NCBI RefSeq assembly: GCF_015291625.1
Contig: NZ_CP030047.1
Location: 6,944,001-7,008,000 of the forward strand
DNA: 64,000 bases
Direction: 5' to 3'
Source: Bradyrhizobium sp. CCBAU 53421
GTDB lineage: Bacteria; Pseudomonadota; Alphaproteobacteria; Rhizobiales; Xanthobacteraceae
The notes beneath the pieces are model-generated. The model was not told the DNA's origin and ran no database searches. It saw only the letters and a program-made list of their open reading frames with translations. A program made the position numbers and the translations under genes. Shown piece after piece: positions 42,657 to 51,085 of this stretch. The first letter of the stretch is position 1. Each line of letters begins with the position of its first letter.

Positions 42657-43378
42657 CCTTGCACGTCGTGCCGTCTTCGACCGCGACGTCACCTGCCGTG
42701 GTGGTGACCAACCTGCGCCGCGCCTACGGCGAACGCGTCGTGATCGAGAGCCTCAATCTGCGCATCGAGCGCGGCGAGTTCGTCGCACTGCTTGGCGAGA
42801 GCGGCTGCGGCAAGACCACGCTGCTTCGGGCGCTGGCCGGCCTCGACCCGATCGACGGCGGGCGCATCGCGGCGCCGCGCCGCCCCGCGGTCGTGTTCCA
42901 GGAGCATCGGCTGCTGCCGTGGGACAGCCTGTGGCGCAACGTCTCGCTCGGCCTCAAAGCCGACGATCCACGCGGTCGCGCCGCGACGGCGCTGGCTGAA
43001 GTCGGCCTCGGCGACCGGCTCGACGACTGGCCGCGCAATCTCTCCGGTGGACAGGCGCAACGCGTCGCCCTGGCACGCGCGCTGGTGCAGGAGCCGGAAC
43101 TGTTGTTGCTTGACGAACCCTTTGCCGCACTCGATGCGCTGACCCGGATCCGCATGCACGAGCTGGTGCGCGACCTGGTGGCAACGCATCGGCCCGGCGT
43201 GCTCCTGGTCACTCATGATGTCGACGAGGCGATCGCGCTGGCCGACCGCATCCTGGTGATGCGCGAAGGCCGGATCGCCTTCCAGCATCGCACGAACGGT
43301 CGCGGCAGCGCATCGATTGCCCGCACCGAGCTACTGGCAGAGCTCGGCGTCGGTGCCGTTCACCCTATCCCCGCTTGA
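42653..43378 (+). CDS. Sulfonate-type ABC transporter ATP-binding protein (SsuB family)
   Basis: 241 residues. Walker A GESGCGKTTLLRALAGLDPI, Q-loop VFQEHRLLPWDSLWRNV, signature LSGGQAQRVALARALVQEPE, Walker B LLLDEPFAALDALTRIRM and H-loop VTHDVDEAIALADRI. The Q-loop EHRLLPW is typical for SsuB/TauB. It overlaps the permease stop by ATGA at 42653. Confidence 0.94.
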   Translation: MTLHVVPSSTATSPAVVVTNLRRAYGERVVIESLNLRIERGEFVALLGESGCGKTTLLRALAGLDPIDGGRIAAPRRPAVVFQEHRLLPWDSLWRNVSLGLKADDPRGRAATALAEVGLGDRLDDWPRNLSGGQAQRVALARALVQEPELLLLDEPFAALDALTRIRMHELVRDLVATHRPGVLLVTHDVDEAIALADRILVMREGRIAFQHRTNGRGSASIARTELLAELGVGAVHPIPA

Positions 43379-43398
43379 ATCTTCTGAAGGACCGCTTC

Positions 43399-44400
43399 AT
43401 GCCTCGCCCCATCGCAAAACCTTCCCGCCGTGGCTTCCTCGGCGGCGCCGCGTTCGGCATCGGTGCCCTCGCCGGCTTCAACCTTCCGGAGACAGCGCAA
43501 TCGGCCACCGGACGGGTCACCGATACCGTTCGTCTCACCTGGGGCCTCAGCGGCCTCAACCTGATCGCCAGGGAGCGCGGAGAGTTCGAGAAGCATCTCG
43601 CCAAGGACGGCATCAAGGTGGAATGGCTCGGTCCGTTTCCGAACCATGCCCCAACGCTGCAGGCCGTGACCGGCGGCAGCGCGGATTTCAGCTTCGGCGG
43701 CAGCACGACGCCGGCATTGGCCGCGATCATCGCCGGCTCGCCGCTCGTCTTCACGCAGTTCGTGGTCTACGAGCCCCGCACCACCGCGATCATCGCGCGG
43801 GATGATTCCGGCATCAACAAGGTCGAGGATCTCGTTGGCAAGTCGGTTGCGGTGAACCGCTCCGGCCTCGGCGAGTTCCTGCTGGTGGCCGCGCTTGAGA
43901 AGCACAAAATCGATCGCTCCGCGGTGAAGTTCGTCTACCTCAACCCGCCTGACGCAGCACCGGCCCTCGCCTCCGGCAAGGTCGATGCGTGGTCGATGTG
44001 GAGCCCCGGCGTCGACATCGCCCGGCTCGACTACAAGGCGCACGACATCTTCCTCGAGGGACGCGACCTGGATTTCCAGATCGACTACACGTCGTACCTG
44101 ACCACAAGGAAGTTCGCGACGGAGAACCCCGGGCTGGTGCGCGCCGTCAACGACGCCTTCCGCGCCGAGGGAAAATGGATTTCCGAGAACAGCAAGGACG
44201 CCGAGTACATCGCGCAGAAGGCCGGCAAGTACAGCGACCAGGTGCGCGACCAGTTCGTCGCGCTTGACCGGAAGTACCGCTACTTCCCGGTCAATGACGA
44301 GAAATTCCTGTCCGAGCTGCAAAAGGCCGCCGACTGGCTGGTCGCGCGCAAGGTGCTGCCCGAGCCGGTCAAGGTCACCGATCACCTCGCGCAACTCTGA
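43399..44400 (+). CDS. Sulfonate-type ABC substrate-binding protein with Tat signal
   Basis: 333 residues from the ATG at 43399, with GAAGGA upstream. The N-terminus has a twin-arginine signal (PSRRGFLGGAAFGIGALAGF), so it is exported folded, which is less common for ABC binding proteins. The mature part follows the NMT1/SsuA pattern: VRLTWGLSGLNLIARERGEF, TGGSADFSFGGSTTPALAAI, FVVYEPRTTAIIARDDSGI and SVAVNRSGLGEFLLVAALEK. It should bind an alkanesulfonate or related organosulfur compound. Confidence 0.92.
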   Translation: MPRPIAKPSRRGFLGGAAFGIGALAGFNLPETAQSATGRVTDTVRLTWGLSGLNLIARERGEFEKHLAKDGIKVEWLGPFPNHAPTLQAVTGGSADFSFGGSTTPALAAIIAGSPLVFTQFVVYEPRTTAIIARDDSGINKVEDLVGKSVAVNRSGLGEFLLVAALEKHKIDRSAVKFVYLNPPDAAPALASGKVDAWSMWSPGVDIARLDYKAHDIFLEGRDLDFQIDYTSYLTTRKFATENPGLVRAVNDAFRAEGKWISENSKDAEYIAQKAGKYSDQVRDQFVALDRKYRYFPVNDEKFLSELQKAADWLVARKVLPEPVKVTDHLAQL

Positions 44401-44437
44401 ACCAGATTTTTCGACCAACGCCATCCGGGGTCATTCA

Positions 44438-45667
44438 ATGAACAAGCCTGTATCTGCCACCTCGCTGCAGCCGTCCGATCGCCTCAGCACCCATGCACCC
44501 GACATCGACGCGCTCCTCAGCCGCATCGCAGAGGGCGCCAGCGATCGTGAGCGCGAGCGCGTCCTGCCCTTCCCCGAGATCGATCTCATCCGCAATGCCC
44601 GCCTTGGTGCCCTGCGGCTTCCCACCGATGCCGGCGGTGCGGGTGCATCGATCCGCAGCCTTTTCGAGATCGTCATTCGGCTGGGAGAAGCCGACGCCAA
44701 CGTCGCGCACATCCTGCGCAACCATTTCAGCGTGGTCGAGCGCCTGGTACGCCGGCCGAACGACGATCAGCACCGGCAGTGGCAGAAGGCGGTCGCCGAC
44801 GGCGCGATCGTCGGGCTTGCGGCGACCGAGCTCGATACGCCCAAGGTCGGCAACGTGACGCCGAATACCACGCTGACCGCCGACGGCGACGACTATGTGC
44901 TGAACGGCACGAAATATTACAGCACGGGCACGCTCTATTCCGACTACGTCCTGGTACGCACGGCCGATACGTCCGGCGCCAACGCTGCGGTCCTGATCCC
45001 GATCAAGCGCGAGGGCATCGATCTGATCGACGATTGGGACGGGCTGGGGCAACGGCTGACCGCGACCGGCACCAGTCATTTTCGCAACGTCCGCGTCAAG
45101 CGCCAGGAGGTGGTGTTCGATGCCCCGGATGCCGGCTACGGCATCGCCTACGCCAACACATTCGCGCAATTGTTCCTGACCGCGATCAACGCCGGCATCT
45201 CACGCGCAATCCTGCGCGACGCCGCCGCCCTGGTGCGATCCCGCAAGCGGACGTTCTACTACGCCCCGAGCGAAACACCGGTCGACGACCCGCTGCTGCA
45301 ACAAACCATCGGCCAGATCGCAAGCGGCGCGTTTGCCGCCGAAACCGTCGTGCTGGCGGCGGCCGAAGCGCTCGATGTTGCGACCGATGCGTTTGACGCC
45401 GGCGACGCCAGCGCGGCCGAGGCTGCGCACCGTGCTGCGCTGCTTTCGGCGAAGGCCAAGATCGTCGCGGACGAATTCGCGATCCGCGGCGGCAGCCTGC
45501 TGTTCGACGTCGGCGGCGCCTCCGCCACCAAGAAGTCGACCAATTTCGATCGGCACTGGCGCAACGCACGGACACTCGCCTCGCACAATCCAAATACCTT
45601 CAAGGCCCGCTCGATCGGCCAATACGAGATCAGCGGAACGCCACTGCCAGCCAAGGGCTTCTTCTGA
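44438..45667 (+). CDS. Acyl-CoA dehydrogenase-fold flavoprotein, SfnB/DszC-like
   Basis: 409 residues from the ATG at 44438. Acyl-CoA dehydrogenase fold: FPEIDLIRNARLGALRLPTD, GLAATELDTPKVGNVTPNTT, DDYVLNGTKYYSTGTLYSDY and GTSHFRNVRVKRQEVVFD. It lacks the catalytic Glu region of true dehydrogenases and resembles the DszC/SfnB group of FMNH2-dependent sulfur monooxygenases, which oxidise thiophenes or take part in dimethylsulfone or methanesulfonate use. It lies in an operon with a flavin reductase that could supply FMNH2. Confidence 0.88.
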   Translation: MNKPVSATSLQPSDRLSTHAPDIDALLSRIAEGASDRERERVLPFPEIDLIRNARLGALRLPTDAGGAGASIRSLFEIVIRLGEADANVAHILRNHFSVVERLVRRPNDDQHRQWQKAVADGAIVGLAATELDTPKVGNVTPNTTLTADGDDYVLNGTKYYSTGTLYSDYVLVRTADTSGANAAVLIPIKREGIDLIDDWDGLGQRLTATGTSHFRNVRVKRQEVVFDAPDAGYGIAYANTFAQLFLTAINAGISRAILRDAAALVRSRKRTFYYAPSETPVDDPLLQQTIGQIASGAFAAETVVLAAAEALDVATDAFDAGDASAAEAAHRAALLSAKAKIVADEFAIRGGSLLFDVGGASATKKSTNFDRHWRNARTLASHNPNTFKARSIGQYEISGTPLPAKGFF

Positions 45668-45709
45668 CCGAAGGTCCGATCCGGCGAGGCAAGGAGAGGG
45701 AGAGACCCG

Positions 45710-46282
45710 ATGAGCAAGCCGGACATCCACCTCGTCGATGCCGCGAACGAGATCGAACGCCAGTTTCGGCTGGTCATGCGCCGCCTCGCCGGCGGCGTCT
45801 GCATCATCACGGCCGGACAGGGCGAAGACATCACCGGCATGACGGTCACCTCCTTGACCTCGCTCAGCGCGGCGCCGCCCCGGCTGCTGGTCAGCATCAA
45901 CCGCCAGGCCTCGTCCTTTGCGCCGATCGCCCGTCACCGGCTGTTCGGCGTCAACATCCTGGGCTCCGACCAGCAGGCGCTGGCGGAGCGCTTCAGCAAT
46001 GGCCGCCTGAAAGGCCGCGAGCGCTTCGACGGCATCGCCTGGTCTCACGGTCCATCCGGCGTGCCGCTGCTCGAACGCTCGCTGGCGATGGTCGAATGCC
46101 AGGTCGAGGAGATCATCGAGCGGCATTCGCACGGCATCATCGTCGGCCGCCTTTCCAGCATGGAGCTCTCACACCGGCTGTCCGGCCTCACCTACTGGAA
46201 CGGACAGTATGTCCAGATCGATCACGAGGCCGACCTCGATCTTCTGGCCGAAGTCAGCATTCCCCTTGCACACGTCCGATAG
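45710..46282 (+). CDS. Flavin reductase family protein
   Basis: 190 residues. Flavin_Reduct-domain pattern: FRLVMRRLAGGVCIITAGQG, GMTVTSLTSLSAAPPRLLVS, INRQASSFAPIARHRLFGVN and the flavin-binding LAERFSNGRLKGRERFDGIA, then GQYVQIDH near the end. NADH-dependent reduction of FMN supplies FMNH2 to two-component monooxygenases. It starts 42 bp after the SfnB/DszC-like gene and could serve all LLM enzymes of this region. Confidence 0.93.
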   Translation: MSKPDIHLVDAANEIERQFRLVMRRLAGGVCIITAGQGEDITGMTVTSLTSLSAAPPRLLVSINRQASSFAPIARHRLFGVNILGSDQQALAERFSNGRLKGRERFDGIAWSHGPSGVPLLERSLAMVECQVEEIIERHSHGIIVGRLSSMELSHRLSGLTYWNGQYVQIDHEADLDLLAEVSIPLAHVR

Positions 46283-46296
46283 ACCCGGAGCAGCCA

Positions 46297-47250
46297 ATGA
46301 AGCGCGAAACGCCGCCGCAATCGCCGCCCTCATCGGTGGGGCCGGCAGGAAGTCCGCCCGGCCGCTGGCAACTCGACCGCATCGTCGCCGAGCTGCGCGT
46401 TTCCCGCGAGGAGACCCACAGCATCCGGCAGGACGGCGAAGCGCGGCGCGCCCCCTCGCGCGATGCGCTCGAGGCGATTCTCGACGGCCTCACCGAGGCG
46501 CTGTTTCCACGGCATTACGGGCAGTCGGACCTCGACGGCGAGAACATCGACTATTTCGTCGGCAACAAGCTGAGCATGGCACTGGACTCGCTCAGCGCCC
46601 AGATCCACCGCGGCGCGCTGTTCGTCGGCGACGAGCTCGAACCGGGCTTCGTGGCCGAAGAGGCGGTCGAGCTGACACGCGCATTCGCATCGCAATTGCC
46701 GCAGGTCCGGGGGCTGCTGATCAACGATCTGCGCGCGGCCTTCGTCGGCGATCCGGCCGCCCGGAACTTCCCGGAGATCCTGATCGGCTATCCCGGGATG
46801 ACCGCGGTCATCCACCATCGCCTCGCGCATCTGCTGTACCGGCTCGGCGCGCGGTTGATCGCCCGCCTGATGTCGGAGATCGCCCATGCGCGAACCGGCA
46901 TCGATATCCATCCGGGCGCCAGCATCGGCTCCGGCTTCTTCATCGATCACGGCACCGGCGTCGTGATCGGGGAAACCGCCATCATCGGCAACAATGTCCG
47001 CATCTATCAGGCCGTGACGCTCGGCGCGCGGCACTTTCCCACCGACGACGAAGGCAGCCTGATCAAGGGCGATGCGCGCCATCCGATCGTCGAGGACGAT
47101 GTCGTGATCTACGCCGGCGCGACCATTCTCGGCCGCATCACGATCGGCCGCGGGTCGACCATCGGCGGCAATGTCTGGCTCACCCGCGACGTGGCACCGA
47201 ACAGTGTCATCACCCAGGCCACCGCCCGGAACAGTCCGGGCGGTACCTGA
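46297..47250 (+). CDS. cysE: Serine O-acetyltransferase (EpsC/CysE type)
   Basis: 317 residues from the ATG at 46297 (CCCGGAGCAGCCA upstream). N-terminal helical part with FPEILIGYPGMTAVIHHRLA, then left-handed beta-helix hexapeptides: IAHARTGIDIHPGASIGSGF, FIDHGTGVVIGETAIIGNNV, RIYQAVTLGARHFP. This is the O-acetylserine-forming step of cysteine synthesis. The N-terminal 60 residues are variable and Pro-rich. As the last gene of the ABC-flavoprotein-reductase operon it would raise the acceptor for sulfide released by desulfonation. It converges on the second transporter's permease gene (9-bp gap). Confidence 0.92.
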   Translation: MKRETPPQSPPSSVGPAGSPPGRWQLDRIVAELRVSREETHSIRQDGEARRAPSRDALEAILDGLTEALFPRHYGQSDLDGENIDYFVGNKLSMALDSLSAQIHRGALFVGDELEPGFVAEEAVELTRAFASQLPQVRGLLINDLRAAFVGDPAARNFPEILIGYPGMTAVIHHRLAHLLYRLGARLIARLMSEIAHARTGIDIHPGASIGSGFFIDHGTGVVIGETAIIGNNVRIYQAVTLGARHFPTDDEGSLIKGDARHPIVEDDVVIYAGATILGRITIGRGSTIGGNVWLTRDVAPNSVITQATARNSPGGT

Positions 47251-47259
47251 TCACACGCC

Positions 47260-48126
47260 TCACGCCGTCACCGGTGCCTTCCAGCGCATGAAGCGCCGCT
47301 CCAGCGCCTCGAGGACGGTGTTGAACACCAATCCGATCACGGTGATCGCGAGGATGCCGAAATACATCTGCGGGATCAGGAAGCTGTACTGGCTGTTGAT
47401 GATGAGATAGCCGAGCCCGGCCTTGGCGCCGACCATTTCGGACGCCACCAGCACCAGCATGGCCGAGGCGCTGGCGAGGCGAATGCCGACAAAGATGGTC
47501 GGCAGCGCGGCCGGCAGGATCACTTTCCGGAACAGCTGCTGCGGGCTTGCACCCATGGTCCGCGCCGACTTGATCAGGAGCGGGTCGACCTGCTTCACCG
47601 CCGCGATCGTGTTAAGCAGCAACGGCCAGGCACAGCTATAGACCACCATCGTGATCTTCGAGAGCTCGCCGATGCCGAGCAGCAGGATGAACACCGGCAG
47701 CAGCGCCAACGGCGCGGTGTTGCGGCAGATCTCGATGAACTGGCTCAGGAGGTCGCCGAGCCGGGCATACCAGCCGACCGCAAGGCCCAGCGGCACGATC
47801 AGTGCGACGGAGATCAGAAACCCGCTCAACGCCCGCAGCAGGCTGGCCGAAACGTCGTCATAGAGCTCGCCGGTCTGCGCCAACTGCCAGCCGGCCGCGA
47901 TCACCTCGGAGAACGGCGGCAGGAACACGGCGTCGATCAGACCGAGCCTCGGCGCCGCTTCCCACACCGCCAACAGGGCAATCAGCAGCAGGGACCGGCG
48001 ACCCGCGGAGGCCAGCAGGCGAAGGGCAGCGCGCATCCGGACCGCCGTCGATGCCTTGCCGTCCGCGCCGGTCTCCCGCCGGCCATAACCAAGCTCCAGC
48101 AGGGTCAACATCTCCAGACTAGACAT
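47260..48126 (-). CDS. Sulfonate/taurine-type ABC transporter permease
   Basis: 288 residues, about six helices. LLLIALLAVWEAAPRLGLID, LPPFSEVIAAGWQLAQTGEL, EAA loop SARTMGASPQQLFRKVILPA, and ALPTIFVGIRLASASAMLVL, then EMVGAKAGLGYLIINSQYSF. This is the SsuC/TauC group; the 8-nt overlap with the ATP-binding gene shows one operon. It is the last gene of the operon starting with the FAD-binding protein at 52522. Confidence 0.92.
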   Translation of the reverse strand: MSSLEMLTLLELGYGRRETGADGKASTAVRMRAALRLLASAGRRSLLLIALLAVWEAAPRLGLIDAVFLPPFSEVIAAGWQLAQTGELYDDVSASLLRALSGFLISVALIVPLGLAVGWYARLGDLLSQFIEICRNTAPLALLPVFILLLGIGELSKITMVVYSCAWPLLLNTIAAVKQVDPLLIKSARTMGASPQQLFRKVILPAALPTIFVGIRLASASAMLVLVASEMVGAKAGLGYLIINSQYSFLIPQMYFGILAITVIGLVFNTVLEALERRFMRWKAPVTA

Positions 48127-48982
48127 GCGCAGCCTCCTCCACCCCGCGGCCGGCGCGACGCACGCTGCCCGCCAACTGTCCCTGCTGGGCCTTCTGCACT
48201 TCCTCGCGCAGCAGGCTCCATATCTCGTGCCTGACGTGACCGAACTCCGGCAGCGAACGCACGTCCTCGGCCTCGCTGCGAAGCGCGTCCGGGATTGCGA
48301 TCACCTGCTTGATCCGGCCCGGGCGCGACGTCATCACCGCGACGCGCTGACCGAGCACCACCGCCTCGTCGATGCCATGGGTGATGAAGACGATGGTCTT
48401 GCCGGTGGTGCGCCAGATCCGCAGCAATTCGCCCTGCAGCGTCTCGCGCGTTTGGGCATCGAGCGCGGCGAACGGCTCGTCCATCAGCAGGACCTCCGGA
48501 TCGTAGGCAAGGCTCCGCGCGATCGCGACGCGCTGCTTCATGCCGCCGGAAAGTTCGTGCGGATAGCGATCGGCAAAGCCGGTCAGCCCGACCAGGTCGA
48601 GGAAGTGCCGCGCGATCTCCTGTCGCTCCCTCTGCTTCAATCCGGCGATATCGAGCCCGAACTCGACGTTCTGGACGGCGGTTCGCCAGGGAAATAACGC
48701 ATATTGCTGGAACACGATGCCGCGGTCGCGACCGGGGCCGCCGATCGGCCGGCCATCGAGCAGGATGCGGCCGCTGGTCGGCGCCGTCAGGCCGCCCAGC
48801 AGATCGAGCAAGGTCGATTTACCGCAGCCGCTCGGTCCGACCAGCGCGAGGAATTCGCCAGCACGAACGTCGAGCGTGACGTCCTCCAGTGCGGTGAAAC
48901 GGCCTGCCGGGCGGCCGCCCTCGCCTCGCGCGACGAACTCCTTGCGGACCTGCTCGAAGCGGATCTTGACCGGGGTCGTCAT
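48119..48982 (-). CDS. Sulfonate/taurine-type ABC transporter ATP-binding protein
   Basis: 287 residues. Walker A GPSGCGKSTLLDLLGGLTAP, Q-loop VFQQYALFPWRTAVQNVEFG, signature LSGGMKQRVAIARSLAYDPE, Walker B LLMDEPFAALDAQTRETLQG, H-loop FITHGIDEAVVLGQRVAVMT. It is the TauB/SsuB type. It overlaps the binding-protein gene by 4 nt and the permease gene by 8 nt. Confidence 0.94.
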   Translation of the reverse strand: MTTPVKIRFEQVRKEFVARGEGGRPAGRFTALEDVTLDVRAGEFLALVGPSGCGKSTLLDLLGGLTAPTSGRILLDGRPIGGPGRDRGIVFQQYALFPWRTAVQNVEFGLDIAGLKQRERQEIARHFLDLVGLTGFADRYPHELSGGMKQRVAIARSLAYDPEVLLMDEPFAALDAQTRETLQGELLRIWRTTGKTIVFITHGIDEAVVLGQRVAVMTSRPGRIKQVIAIPDALRSEAEDVRSLPEFGHVRHEIWSLLREEVQKAQQGQLAGSVRRAGRGVEEAAHV

Positions 48983-50034
48983 CGCGCCTCCGCCGTCTTG
49001 CCGGGACGGAAATGGTTGAACTCATTGGTGTAGGTGTCGGCGGCCTTGATCTGGCCGGGCTTGAACAGCCCGTCCTTCACGAGCCAGTCGATCCACACCT
49101 GGATCTCGGCATCCGAGATCACGCCGCCTTTGCTCGCGACACCGGTGCTCTTCCAGTACTTGATCGAGGAGCCGTCCTCGTTGCGTTTGCGTTCGGCGAT
49201 GATCCGCTCGAAACGGGCCCGGACGTCCGCCGGTGGCGTGGTCTGGGCCCATTGGATCGCGCGCGAGATGCCCTCGACCAGCTTGCGCGACGCATTCGGA
49301 TTGTCCTTGATGAACTTGTCCCGCAGCACATAGGCGCCGCCGGTGAACTGGCCGAACAGATCGGTATCGTTGAACAACGAATGGATGCCGCCCCGCTCCA
49401 GCGCCTTGTCGCGCAGCACGCCGCTGAGCGTGCTCACCTCAACCTGGCCCTGGCGCAACGCCTGCTCTCCGGTCACCGGCGGTATCGCCACCAGCGTCAC
49501 CTGCCTCGCCTCGCTGGCGCTGAGGCCATTGCGCGCCAGATATTCGCGGAGCGCGAATTCGAGATGGGCGCCCAGCGTATTGACCGCCACCTTCTTGCCG
49601 ATCAGGTCGCGTGCCGTCTTGATCGGACTGTCGTCCTTGACGAAGTAGCCCTGATAGGTGTTGGCGTCGGAGCCGTAATAGCCGACCACCGCCTTGATCG
49701 GCGCTTTCGCCGCGATCAGCTTGAGGATGGCGCCATAGAACGCGCCTCCGATGTCGATATCGCCGGTGACGACGGTCTGGATGTCCTGCGGTCCGCTGAT
49801 GGTGTTGCCGACCCATTTCAGCTTCAGCGGCGCGAGATAGCCGAGGTCTTCGGCAAGCTCAGTGAACGTGACCTGCCCGGCCCAGCCCTGGTAGCGGATC
49901 TCGGTCTTCTCGAGCGGCGGCTCGGCGAAGGCCGGGGCCGCAAGGCCCATTGCGACGGCGACGGCGAACAAGGCACGCGCGGCCGCGCGCGCGGCGAGAC
50001 GCCGCGAGCGAAGAAGTCGAATCAATGCGTTCAT
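48979..50034 (-). CDS. Sulfonate/taurine-type ABC substrate-binding protein
   Basis: 351 residues with a Sec-type signal (AARAAARALFAVAVAMGLAA, cleavage near APAFAE). NMT1/SsuA-like pattern: TEIRYQGWAGQVTFTELAED, QTVVTGDIDIGGAFYGAILK, PIKTARDLIGKKVAVNTLGA and VEVSTLSGVLRDKALERGGI. It is not close to the Tat-exported binding protein at 43399, so the two systems likely differ in substrate. A taurine- or sulfate-ester-like ligand is suggested by the adjacent TauD-family gene. Confidence 0.9.
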   Translation of the reverse strand: MNALIRLLRSRRLAARAAARALFAVAVAMGLAAPAFAEPPLEKTEIRYQGWAGQVTFTELAEDLGYLAPLKLKWVGNTISGPQDIQTVVTGDIDIGGAFYGAILKLIAAKAPIKAVVGYYGSDANTYQGYFVKDDSPIKTARDLIGKKVAVNTLGAHLEFALREYLARNGLSASEARQVTLVAIPPVTGEQALRQGQVEVSTLSGVLRDKALERGGIHSLFNDTDLFGQFTGGAYVLRDKFIKDNPNASRKLVEGISRAIQWAQTTPPADVRARFERIIAERKRNEDGSSIKYWKSTGVASKGGVISDAEIQVWIDWLVKDGLFKPGQIKAADTYTNEFNHFRPGKTAEAR

Positions 50035-50058
50035 CGTGGTGACTTTCCCAGAGCTGAA

Positions 50059-50988
50059 TTAGGCTGCCTTCGCGGTCTGCGGCTTTGATGTCTTGATGCG
50101 CGTCACGCTGTGACGGCCGTCGATCGAAACCGGGACCTCCCCATCGATCGTGGCGCGGCGCACCACGCGATGCTGATCGCCGTAGTCGTTGACCGCATAG
50201 TGCTGCGTGGCGCGGTTGTCCCAGATCGCGACGTCGCCGGCCTTCCAGTTCCACCGCACCGTGTTCTCGGGCGCCGTGATATGCGACTGGAACAGGTCGA
50301 AGAGTTTCTGGCCGTCATATTTCGGCAAGCCGACGAAGCGCTGCACGAAATTGCCGAGGACGAGCGTGCGCTCGCCGGTCTCCGGATGAACCCGCACCAC
50401 CGGATGTTCGGTCTCGTAGACCGTGCCGGTGAACACCTCGTCGAAATGCTTTCTGTCCGCTTCGGTCGCACGCGACTTCACGGCGTAATCATAGGCATTG
50501 CTGTGCACCGCCCAGAGTTCGTCGGCGAGCCTGCGCAGCGGCGCCGGCAGATCGAGATAGGCAGCGGCAGTGTTCGACCAGACGGTATCGCCGCCATAGG
50601 GCGGGATCACCACGCCGCGCAGCACCGAGATCTTCGGATAGGCATCGACGAAGGTCACGTCCGTGTGCCACTGGTCGGCGCGTCCGCCACCGCGTCCCGA
50701 ATCGAGATCCAGGATCGACGATGTCCCCTTCGACGGACCGATGGTCGGATGCGGCACCAGCTTGCCGAGCCGCACGGCGAAGCGCTCCTGCTCGGCGTCA
50801 TCGAGGTGCTCCTGGTCGCGGAAGAAGATCACCTTGTGCTCGAGCAGCACCTGGTTGACGGCACGCACGACCTCGTCGGACAGGTCGCCCGACAGCTTGA
50901 TGTTCCTGATCTCGGCGCCGAGCCGGGCTGCTCGTTTGACGATGTCCGCGCGCGGAATGACGTTGTCGATGGTCGTGGTGCTGCTCAT
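50059..50988 (-). CDS. TauD/TfdA family 2-oxoglutarate-dependent dioxygenase
   Basis: 309 residues from the ATG at 50988. Fe(II) ligands: His108 and Asp110 in DQWHTDVTFV, and His263 in ATQHYAVNDY; Arg278 (VVRRATI) should bind 2-oxoglutarate. The spacing from His263 to Arg278 equals that of E. coli TauD (255 and 270). The family hydroxylates the carbon next to sulfur in taurine or cleaves alkyl sulfate esters (AtsK). The start of the binding-protein gene is 24 bp downstream, so it is in one operon with the transporter. Confidence 0.93.
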   Translation of the reverse strand: MSSTTTIDNVIPRADIVKRAARLGAEIRNIKLSGDLSDEVVRAVNQVLLEHKVIFFRDQEHLDDAEQERFAVRLGKLVPHPTIGPSKGTSSILDLDSGRGGGRADQWHTDVTFVDAYPKISVLRGVVIPPYGGDTVWSNTAAAYLDLPAPLRRLADELWAVHSNAYDYAVKSRATEADRKHFDEVFTGTVYETEHPVVRVHPETGERTLVLGNFVQRFVGLPKYDGQKLFDLFQSHITAPENTVRWNWKAGDVAIWDNRATQHYAVNDYGDQHRVVRRATIDGEVPVSIDGRHSVTRIKTSKPQTAKAA

Positions 50989-51085
50989 GATCCTGCTCTC
51001 ATCATGCGATCCCTGGACAAGGCTCCGCCATGCGCCGGTCGCGTGAGCGACGGCGGAGATTGATGGCATCGTTTGTGGGTGGGCG

